NCBI GenBank assembly: GCA_963669155.1
Contig: OZ022583.1
Span: 6,964,866 to 7,028,865 of the forward strand
DNA from: Arbacia lixula
Lineage: Eukaryota; Echinodermata; Echinoidea; Arbacioida; Arbaciidae
DNA length: 64,000 bases
Direction of reading: 5' to 3'
Part shown: piece after piece, positions 61,601-64,000 of the stretch
Numbering within the stretch: the first letter of the stretch is position 1
How the letters are laid out: every line of letters begins with the position of its first letter
Made by a program: the position numbers and the translations under genes
The notes under the pieces: model-generated
Databases searched by the model: none
What the model was told of the DNA's origin: nothing
Seen by the model: only the letters and a program-made list of their open reading frames with translations

Positions 61601-63480
61601 TCTAAAAGTTAACTGTATTCATATTGAGGGTTGATCCTTTGCATTGGCTCTGTGCTCTAAAGGTTAACTGTATTCATATTGATGGTTAACCGTGATCACG
61701 TATGATGTCAGATGGAAGATTAAAATTATGTTTTTGTGAGTGCTGCTCTCTCACTCTCTTGTTTTATTCTTTTCATCTCCCATTTCAGAAAGCGGCTCAC
61801 AAGAAGCTGATCGCTAGAGTTATGCACAACAAACGTATCTGGGCAGGAAAGGTAAGTTATTCAATGTTTTTGTGTTTAAATTAACAGTATCCAATTGTTA
61901 TACTTAAACTATGTTTATGCATTGTTATGACTTCTGTATTGTATCATTGTATTATTGATATATTCATTGAAGGAGGAATGTTCTTGCATCGTGAGAATTA
62001 TACAAGGACTTTCATGGTAAACCAAGTGATCATCCTTAAAAGAGCTGCTAACCCATTCCTTTTAGAAAAGTTTTGAAAAGAGCAGCTCAGGGTGCAAGTT
62101 AAAAAAGAAAGGTAGCAGATGGAGTGGAATTTTCATCTTTGGAAAGAGCTGCTCAGAGAGCGAGTGAGATTGTATTATTGCAACTCTTGAATGTCGAGTG
62201 CAAAAATAAAAAACAATTCAGTTCAATTCTATTCTACTTCACATTACGTCACCTTTCTCTCTGTTACTAGGGGGACTGAGTTCAATGTAATTCAATTCTA
62301 GTCTAATCTAGTCTACAGTTGGCAGCAAAATTATTCAACCCCCCTCTCATTTTTTACATTCTGTCATAATGAATAATATTGCAGCAGCAGATTGCTACTA
62401 AACCATTAAGATAGTTAGCAGACAGTTAATTACTAAAGAATACTGGAGAAAAAATCAAATTTTACTGCATAAGTCATCTGAAATTGCAATTTGCGCTCAA
62501 AAAGCATGTTGCAAAATTATTCAACCCCCTATTTTACACACAAGAAACGAATGCACAAAAAATGACAATTTTAATTTGCTGCAATGACTTCCAGCAGACG
62601 AAATGAATAGCCTCTCACAAGCTTCTCACAACGCTCCTCGGGGATGTTTGCCCATTCCTCTTCTGCAATGGTCTTAAGGTAATCGATGCATGTAGGTCTA
62701 CGTGCTGCAACAGCTTTCTTCAGATCCCACCACAAATTCTCTTTTGGGTTTAGATCAGGAGACTGTGATGGTCACTCAAGGTGCGAAAGAGGAATGGGCC
62801 AACACCCCCAAGGAGCGTTGTGAGAAGCTTGTGAGAGGCTATTCATCTCATCTGCTGGAAGTCATTGCAGCAAATGGATGCTGCACAAAGTACTAAAAGA
62901 CACACCCATCTGGGTTAAATAATGTTACAACTTGTTAGTTGTGCATAACTGCATATAAAGGTTCCAGTTTCAGGTGGAGGATAAATAAAATCAGCATTCA
63001 CCTCAGAATATATGCACTGGCTTTAAAATTGTCATTATTTGTGCATTCGTTTCTTGTGTGTAAAATAGGGGGTTGAATAATTTTGCACCATGCTTTTTGG
63101 GCGCAAATTGCAATTTCAGATGACCTATGCAGTAAAATTTGATTTTTTCTCCGGTATTCTTTAGTAATTAGCTGTCTGCTAACTATCTTAACAGTTTAGT
63201 AGCAATCTGCTGCTGCAATATTATTCATTACGACAGAATGTAAAAAATGAGAGGGGGTTGAATAATTTTGCTGCCAACTGTATTACATCACATTATTTCT
63301 CCTCTCTCTCTCTCCGTTACCAGGGAGACTCCGCCCTGCTGGGTGACCTGATGGTGTTGCTAGGTGCGGTCGGTGCTACAGAGTACGCAGACTGCACCGC
63401 TGCCTTCTGTGCCGCTCACGGCCTGCGCTACAAGGCTATGGTGGAGATCAGGAAACTGAGAAGACTTCTTACCAACTCGG
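34287..63480 (+). CDS. DHX37: DHX37, DEAH-box RNA helicase (exons 1-21 of a longer gene)
   Basis: DHX37 (yeast Dhr1) is a nucleolar DEAH/RHA-type ATP-dependent RNA helicase that releases U3 snoRNA from pre-18S rRNA during small-subunit assembly. Twenty-one GT-AG exons, all in phase, give 946 codons; the last third of the usual roughly 1,150-residue protein is off the right edge. Residues 1-291 are a lysine-rich then strongly acidic low-complexity N-terminus. Helicase motifs in order: I GETGSGKT (320-327), Ia [14 protein letters not shown] (416-419), III SAT (452-454), [14 protein letters not shown] (from 666) and [10 protein letters not shown] (714-721), then the winged-helix/ratchet region. 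An acidic insert between motifs IV and V (about 537-622) is also present in human DHX37, and the [20 protein letters not shown] block is nearly identical to human. The start ATG at 34287 aligns with the human N-terminus. Intron 19 is 17 kb and filled with repeats. Confidence 0.96.
34745..34845 (+). CDS. DHX37: DHX37 exon 2
   Basis: 101 nt, [18 protein letters not shown] and then [15 protein letters not shown]; acceptor GATAG, donor GTAAAT, ends two bases into an Arg codon. Confidence 0.9.
34976..35429 (+). CDS. DHX37: DHX37 exon 3 (acidic low-complexity region)
   Basis: 454 nt, 151 codons with long Glu/Lys and Asp/Ser runs ([20 protein letters not shown]), ending [13 protein letters not shown] before donor GTAAGA. 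The end aligns with the human VFIPVNRSPEMQ segment preceding the helicase core. Confidence 0.88.
35986..36134 (+). CDS. DHX37: DHX37 exon 4 (motif I)
   Basis: 149 nt, [18 protein letters not shown] through [20 protein letters not shown] and YEAGYA. Contains the Walker A motif. Acceptor ATGCAG, donor GTAAGT. Confidence 0.95.
36230..36400. repeat. Dispersed repeat, copy 2 (first copy 30930-31100)
   Basis: Shares CTACTCGGACAAAC, AAGCTTTGGGGTTAC and TTTGCATACAT with the copy in DERL2 intron 1; it sits in DHX37 intron 4. Confidence 0.6.
36722..36811 (+). CDS. DHX37: DHX37 exon 5 (motif Ia)
   Basis: 90 nt, [19 protein letters not shown] and [10 protein letters not shown]; acceptor CTCCAG, donor GTATGT. 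Confidence 0.95.
37191..37287 (+). CDS. DHX37: DHX37 exon 6
   Basis: 97 nt, [20 protein letters not shown] then [13 protein letters not shown] (motif Ib TDGVL); acceptor CTGCAG, donor GTAAAA. Confidence 0.95.
37711..37824 (+). CDS. DHX37: DHX37 exon 7 (motif II, DEAH)
   Basis: 114 nt, [20 protein letters not shown] then [18 protein letters not shown]; acceptor TTCTAG, donor GTAAGA. Confidence 0.96.
38298..38434. mobile_element. Family G palindromic MITE copy in DHX37 intron 7
   Basis: TTACCATCAATGGTAACTA ... TTACCATTGAAGGTAAGTT, ending CTATATGCAACATGGCCC. The left GCCATGTTGCAT end is missing, so it is 5'-truncated. Confidence 0.65.
38496..38597 (+). CDS. DHX37: DHX37 exon 8 (motif III, SAT)
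   Basis: 102 nt, [19 protein letters not shown] then [15 protein letters not shown]; acceptor TTGTAG, donor GTAAGG. Confidence 0.95.
38975..39058 (+). CDS. DHX37: DHX37 exon 9
   Basis: 84 nt, [20 protein letters not shown] then YITETYRK, nearly identical to human over the first 20 residues; acceptor GTTCAG, donor GTGAGC. Confidence 0.95.
39389..39488 (+). CDS. DHX37: DHX37 exon 10 (motif IV region)
   Basis: 100 nt, [20 protein letters not shown] then [13 protein letters not shown]; acceptor CCTCAG, donor GTAAGA. Confidence 0.94.
39532..39760. mobile_element. Long-hairpin element, family H, copy 1, DHX37 intron 10
   Basis: The two halves are inverted over almost the full length. GATATGGGGAATAGTAAGC pairs with GCTTTATATTCCACATCTG, GGGACGAAGTATCTCTTCC with GGAAGTGATAGTTCGTCTC, and GATCTGGATGTA with the inverse of TACATTCAGATC. 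No coding capacity. A second copy is at 45126-45350. Confidence 0.75.
40264..40411 (+). CDS. DHX37: DHX37 exon 11 (variable insert)
   Basis: 148 nt, charged linker starting [20 protein letters not shown] and ending WKLPKISLD, the end aligning with human LPQINLDHYS; acceptor CTGTAG, donor GTAAGG. Confidence 0.9.
40564..40672 (+). CDS. DHX37: DHX37 exon 12 (acidic insert)
   Basis: 109 nt, [20 protein letters not shown] then an Asp/Glu-rich end; acceptor CTTAG, donor GTAAAT. Confidence 0.9.
41130..41324 (+). CDS. DHX37: DHX37 exon 13 (motif V)
   Basis: 195 nt, 65 codons: [40 protein letters not shown] and [13 protein letters not shown]; acceptor CTGCAG, donor GTATGT. GC-rich compared with flanking introns. 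Confidence 0.96.
41938..42062 (+). CDS. DHX37: DHX37 exon 14 (motif VI)
   Basis: 125 nt, [19 protein letters not shown] and [17 protein letters not shown]; the arginine-finger motif QRAGRAGR is intact. Acceptor TTTAG, donor GTAACA. Confidence 0.96.
42234..42396. mobile_element. Family G palindromic MITE copy in DHX37 intron 14
   Basis: GGCCATGTTGCATATATG at the left and CATATATATGCAGCATGG at the right; internal GGTAGCTACCATGG and CCATGGTAGTTACC are inverse copies. Confidence 0.75.
42712..42808 (+). CDS. DHX37: DHX37 exon 15
   Basis: 97 nt, [20 protein letters not shown] then [12 protein letters not shown]; acceptor CATCAG, donor GTGAGA. Confidence 0.95.
42840..42923. mobile_element. Family P TTAA MITE copy in DHX37 intron 15
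   Basis: TTAA|CCCTATGTCTGTCAG ... GGCATGTTAAGGG|TTAA, with GCTCTATGGGATTTG inside. TTAA lies at 42836-42839 and 42924-42927. Confidence 0.65.
43160..43225 (+). CDS. DHX37: DHX37 exon 16
   Basis: 66 nt, [19 protein letters not shown] then SLK; acceptor AAACAG, donor GTGAGT. Confidence 0.94.
43804..43882 (+). CDS. DHX37: DHX37 exon 17
   Basis: 79 nt, [19 protein letters not shown] then RFKDMKK; acceptor TTGCAG, donor GTAAGA. Confidence 0.92.
44217..44263 (+). pseudogene. Decayed partial copy of the 5' end of DHX37 exon 18
   Basis: TTCTTCAGCACCAGGAT at 44221 repeats the start of exon 18 at 44316 (spacing 95), and the following AATGGAGGTTAGTTGAGCC parallels CACGGACGTGGGTCGTGCT. The splice acceptor is lost (ACAAA instead of CATAG). 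A failed tandem duplication within intron 17. Confidence 0.75.
44314..44459 (+). CDS. DHX37: DHX37 exon 18
   Basis: 146 nt, [33 protein letters not shown] and [15 protein letters not shown], matching human [20 protein letters not shown]; acceptor CATAG, donor GTAAGT. Confidence 0.94.
44747..44791 (+). CDS. DHX37: DHX37 exon 19
   Basis: 45 nt, [15 protein letters not shown]; acceptor CTGCAG, donor GTGAGT. It aligns with human VRELFEELDRPAASDEE and precedes the 17 kb intron. Confidence 0.88.
44939..45030. mobile_element. Family P MITE copy, reverse orientation
   Basis: CATAGAGCAGCAG and TCTGGCACACAAAGGG near the right end are the inverse of the family core; the left end is degraded. Confidence 0.5.
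45126..45350. mobile_element. Long-hairpin element, family H, copy 2
   Basis: Close to the copy at 39532-39760 (AGTAAGCAAATAATCAGCGT, GAAGCGCAGCTGAGGAAAG and CATTCAGATCGCCGAGGAAG are shared nearly letter for letter). CTTCCGAGGCGATCTG pairs with CAGATCGCCGAGGAAG, again giving one long stem. Confidence 0.75.
45409..45490. repeat. 12-bp minisatellite ACGCGCATTAGG
   Basis: About seven tandem copies of ACGCGCATTAGG with variants ACGCGTATTAGG and ACGCGCGTTAGG. An isolated related word (ACGCATTAGGACTG) recurs near 45551. Confidence 0.85.
45728..45768. repeat. Left terminal inverted repeat of the giant element
   Basis: 41 bp from CAGTACC to ACCTGTTT, matching 61235-61275 in inverse orientation with two mismatches. 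Confidence 0.85.
45920..46240. repeat. Subterminal repeats of the left arm
   Basis: A unit AAACGTGTACACAAATCACA followed by CGCGCCGTAATG occurs three times (about 45935, 46118, 46200) with small changes. GC- and CpG-rich compared with the rest of the window. Open frames here lack any recognisable domain. Confidence 0.75.
46900..47640. other. Pyrimidine-rich stretch in the left arm
   Basis: T- and C-rich on the plus strand (TTTCTTTCTTCTTT words, a (CA) run near 47560). The open frames are Phe/Ser/Leu-rich and have no recognisable domain. No inverted counterpart is evident in the right arm, so it may be an insertion or old spacer. Confidence 0.5.
48065..48440. repeat. Direct repeat R, copy 1 (copy 2 at 49205-49585)
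   Basis: GAGGGGTCGGACACAATGG, GTCAGTGGGCCCAATCC, AACGCTCATGCGCGCTCATG and GAGACGAAACGTGTATAAAC are shared with copy 2. Copy 1 carries small insertions that disrupt the frame that is open in copy 2. Confidence 0.85.
48425..49180. repeat. Tandem repeat, unit 151-152 bp, about five copies
   Basis: CTAGACGCCGTTCTTTGGTT starts at 48499, 48650, 48802, 48953 and 49105 (spacing 151, 152, 151, 152). Each unit also carries CCCCCATTCGA, GATAAAATAAACCCCGCTC and TTATGTTCTATCGTTGATTA. The inverse array lies at 59440-59950. Confidence 0.92.
49205..49585. repeat. Direct repeat R, copy 2
   Basis: Second copy of the 375-380 bp unit that also begins at 48065, about 1,140 bp away. It contains a 61-codon frame from ATG at 49234 ([19 protein letters not shown] to stop at 49417), which has no recognised domain and may be the remnant of a longer element gene. 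Confidence 0.8.
49746..51454. repeat. Inner left arm of the inverted repeat
   Basis: Collinear with the reverse complement of 57603-59385. Checks along it: the family G MITE (49746), AGGGCAGATCTTGGCGGCCC (50060), AAGTTGTACTTCCGCGCGCA (50160), GATTCATCGCGGCAGCTTGG (50495), GGCAAGTGCCAGGCTGCGC (51303) and ACCACTTGGGGAGATTAGTA (51422). By eye, differences are mostly scattered substitutions and small gaps. Confidence 0.88.
52060..52215 (-). pseudogene. Extra downstream copy of transposase exon 3
   Basis: 156 nt, apparently the same coding sequence as 52731-52886 ([19 protein letters not shown] to ECDGQATGY and stop), with the same 3' splice site. It lies further downstream on the minus strand, so it could be used as an alternative last exon if exon 3 were skipped. 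Otherwise it is redundant. Confidence 0.8.
52731..52886 (-). CDS. Transposase exon 3 (C-terminal)
   Basis: 156 nt [20 protein letters not shown] to GQATGY and TAG; acceptor TTTCAG after a poly-T tract. Confidence 0.85.
   Translation of the reverse strand, partial: ECKPRTKAQLIESIQLFWGTKMTQAKCNKYIGILAKAIPKVIECDGQATGY
52731..54152 (-). CDS. Tc1-family (DD34E) transposase, three exons, intact
   Basis: Tc1/mariner transposases cut and paste DNA at TA sites. Exons on the minus strand: 54152-53409, 53261-53133 and 52886-52731, GT-AG and all phase 0, 342 codons, a normal Tc1 length. Residues about 1-110 look like the paired-type DNA-binding region (helix-turn-helix, [15 protein letters not shown]). 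Catalytic residues: FTDESS (first Asp), QDNDPKH across the first splice junction (second Asp), and [12 protein letters not shown] (Glu), with exactly 34 residues between the second Asp and the Glu. No stops or frameshifts are seen. A TATA-like box (TATAAAAA) lies at 54228-54221. Introns are uncommon in Tc1 transposases; splicing rather than frameshift is favoured by clean GT-AG borders and an uninterrupted family motif. It lies in the core of the giant inverted-repeat structure. Confidence 0.9.
53133..53261 (-). CDS. Transposase exon 2 (catalytic Glu)
   Basis: 129 nt, [20 protein letters not shown] then [16 protein letters not shown]; acceptor TTGCAG, donor GTGAGT. Confidence 0.9.
53409..54152 (-). 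CDS. Transposase exon 1 (DNA-binding region and two catalytic Asp)
   Basis: 744 nt, 248 codons from [19 protein letters not shown] to RFMQDNDPK, donor GTAAAT. Contains FTDESS and VHVWAGIS, both typical of Tc1. Confidence 0.92.
54221..54228 (-). promoter_or_regulatory. TATA-like box of the transposase gene
   Basis: TATAAAAA on the minus strand, 69-76 nt upstream of the start codon at 54152, a plausible spacing for a short 5'UTR. Confidence 0.5.
54796..55452. repeat. Tandem duplication D, copy 1
   Basis: Starts ACTACTTCTCTCTGCTTTGG and ends ACTGATACGATAGCCTGCA. Copy 2 starts 1,059 bp later. It contains a frame reading [20 protein letters not shown] to [11 protein letters not shown] (stop at 55041), without a recognised domain. 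Confidence 0.9.
55495..55855 (+). other. Spacer of duplication D with an 85-codon open frame
   Basis: Open frame from ATG 55524 ([20 protein letters not shown] to SHCTLHWH). It might once have been part of one gene with the following frame, but I see no domain and no splice evidence. Possibly a fragment of a second element gene. Confidence 0.25.
55855..56592. repeat. Tandem duplication D, copy 2
   Basis: Near-identical to copy 1 over the first 525 bp ([20 protein letters not shown] frame ends RRM at 56100), then carries about 80-90 extra bp (CGCGATTAAAGTTACAATAA... GTCAGCGGCATG) before rejoining copy 1 at AATCAAAAACTTTGCTCCC. The G-tract differs in length (GGGGTGGGG versus nine G). Confidence 0.9.
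56593..57602. other. Non-coding part of the element core
   Basis: GA-rich low-complexity stretch at 56630-56940, a C homopolymer at 57179-57197, otherwise no gene or repeat seen. Confidence 0.5.
57603..59385. repeat. Inner right arm of the inverted repeat
   Basis: Reverse complement of 49746-51454, as listed there. It includes its own copy of the family G MITE at 59271-59380 in the opposite orientation. Confidence 0.88.
59440..59955. repeat. Inverse copies of the 151-152 bp tandem repeat
   Basis: AAAGAACGGCGTCTAGACAA, GAATGGGGGAAAATGAC and GCGGGGTTTATTTTATCAAA are reverse complements of the left-arm unit. Three or four degenerate units with irregular spacing. Confidence 0.85.
59960..61234. 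other. Outer right arm
   Basis: AT-rich to about 60540, then GC- and CpG-rich with scattered AAACGTGT/ACACGTTT words like those in the left subterminal region. Overlapping open frames of 140-170 codons on both strands at 60670-61190 show no domain and are likely composition effects. Confidence 0.5.
61235..61275. repeat. Right terminal inverted repeat of the giant element
   Basis: AAACAGGTAAACGTGTAAAC ... GAGCGGTACTG followed by TA, inverse of 45728-45768. Confidence 0.85.
61295..61380. mobile_element. Palindromic MITE, 86 bp
   Basis: TCAGGGGCCATATTCATGAA ... TTCATGAATATGGCTCCTGA; the inner parts GCTTACTAGCCTA and TTAGGCTTAGTAAG also pair, so the whole segment is one hairpin. Confidence 0.8.
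61558..61690. repeat. Short tandem duplication, about 60 bp unit
   Basis: GATCCTTTGCATTGGCTCTG and GTTAACTGTATTCATATTGA occur twice in tandem (about 61577 and 61633), about 110 bp before exon 20. Confidence 0.85.
61789..61851 (+). CDS. DHX37: DHX37 exon 20
   Basis: 63 nt, [21 protein letters not shown]; acceptor TTTCAG, donor GTAAGT. It matches human SKRARVAQMKRTWAG and stays in phase across the giant intron. Confidence 0.9.
62316..63280. mobile_element. Tc1-type element with long inverted repeats, tail-to-tail remnant, DHX37 intron 20
   Basis: TA|CAGTTGGCAGCAAAATTATT ... AATAATTTTGCTGCCAACTG|TA. The inverted arms run about 240 bp and contain a second internal copy of the TTATTCAACCCCCT motif, the IR-DR layout of many Tc1 elements. 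Between them lie two opposed C-terminal transposase fragments: minus strand [20 protein letters not shown] to [19 protein letters not shown] (about 62578-62770), and plus strand [19 protein letters not shown] (about 62789-62895). The upstream catalytic region is missing. Non-autonomous. Confidence 0.85.
63324..63480 (+). CDS. DHX37: DHX37 exon 21 (last in window)
   Basis: 157 nt, [40 protein letters not shown] and LRRLLTNS; acceptor TACCAG, donor GTAAGG. Very close to human [19 protein letters not shown]. It ends one base into the next codon; further exons lie beyond the window. Confidence 0.95.
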
Positions 63481-64000
63481 GTAAGGATAGGATAAATGAA
63501 AGGTGTTGAGGTATCTTGTATAGCAGTCGTGAAATGTAGATCTTGAGATTTCAGGTTGAGATCAAGAAGCTAAGAAGGCTCCTTACCAACTCGGGTAAGG
63601 ATAGGATAAATGAAAGGTGTTGAGGTATCTTGTATAGCAGTCATGAAATGTAGATCTTGAGATTTCAGGTTGAGATCAAGAAGCTAAGAAGGCTCCTTAC
63701 CAACTCGGGTAAGGATAGGATAAATGAAAGGTGTTGAGGTATCTTGTATAGCAGTCATGAAATGTAGATCTTGAGATTTCAGGTTGAGATCAAGAAGCTA
63801 AGAAGGCATTTACCAACTCGGGTAAGGATAGGATAAATGAAAGGTGTTGAGGTATCTTGTATAGCAGTCATGAAATGTAGATCTTGAGATTTCAGGTCAA
63901 GATCAAGAAGCTAGGAAGGCTCCTTACCAACTCGGGTAAGGATAGGATAAATGAAAGGTGTTGAGGTATCTTGTATAGCAGTCATGAAATGTAGATCTTG
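63481..64000 (+). repeat. 114-bp tandem array derived from the exon 21/intron 21 border
   Basis: GTAAGGATAGGATAAATGAA begins at 63481, 63595, 63709, 63822 and 63936 (spacing 114, 114, 113, 114); the array runs off the window. Each unit ends TTTCAG, then GTTGAGATCAAGAAGCTAAG and a tail CCTTACCAACTCGG before the next GTAAGG. So every unit contains a 39-40 nt copy of the last part of exon 21 with its donor and a potential acceptor (63555-63594, 63669-63708, 63783-63821, 63896-63935). Confidence 0.93.

Larger units (their letters stand above)
44792..61788. other. DHX37 intron 19, about 17 kb, repeat-filled
   Basis: All earlier DHX37 introns are under 1.7 kb, mostly under 1 kb. This one is about ten times larger because it has collected a family P MITE, a family H hairpin, a 12-bp minisatellite, the 15.5 kb inverted-repeat structure and a further palindromic MITE. 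Splice phase is preserved (phase 0 on both sides). Confidence 0.9.

Overview
This is a eukaryotic, animal nuclear window. Coding sequence is split into short GT-AG exons, introns are AT-rich, and microsatellites, hairpin-like MITEs and TA- or TTAA-flanked DNA transposons are abundant. Protein similarity to human genes is high but not vertebrate-like. The repeat style (many short palindromic elements, foldback structures) suggests a marine invertebrate deuterostome, most likely an echinoderm such as a sea urchin. That placement is inference.

Three host genes are supported. (A) The 3' end of an unrecognised plus-strand gene: two coding exons at 10637-10712 and 12546-12722, ending in a charged coiled-coil-like C-terminus, followed by a long AT-rich stretch that may be its 3'UTR. 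(B) A complete minus-strand Derlin-2 gene: six exons, 31334 down to 23803, 244 codons, with its 3' end convergent on gene A near 20.5 kb. (C) The first 21 coding exons (946 codons) of DHX37, a DEAH-box RNA helicase of ribosome biogenesis, plus strand, 34287-63480, continuing off the right edge. DERL2 and DHX37 are divergent, with about 2.95 kb between start codons.

Region by region: 1-10.6 kb has no exon I can support and is rich in C-, G-, CT-, GA/GACA- and GGT-type simple repeats, plus a 7SL-RNA-like fragment on the minus strand near 5.6 kb. 12.7-20.5 kb is AT-rich. 20.6-31.4 kb is DERL2 with MITEs in its introns. 31.4-34.3 kb is the divergent intergenic region with a TTAA element. 34.3-44.8 kb is the compact part of DHX37, with introns mostly under 1.7 kb. 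44.8-61.8 kb is one giant DHX37 intron of about 17 kb. The final part holds exons 20 and 21, a Tc1-type element between them, and a tandem array right after exon 21.

The most striking object is inside the giant intron: a 15.5 kb structure (45728-61275) with near-perfect inverted ends beginning CAGTACCGCTC, flanked by TA on both sides. It has long inverted arms (inner 2 kb collinear and closely similar), 151-152 bp tandem repeats in the arms, and a core with an intact three-exon Tc1-family (DD34E) transposase whose last exon has been tandemly copied. I read it as a candidate giant Tc1/mariner-type foldback element, or as a nested composite of one.
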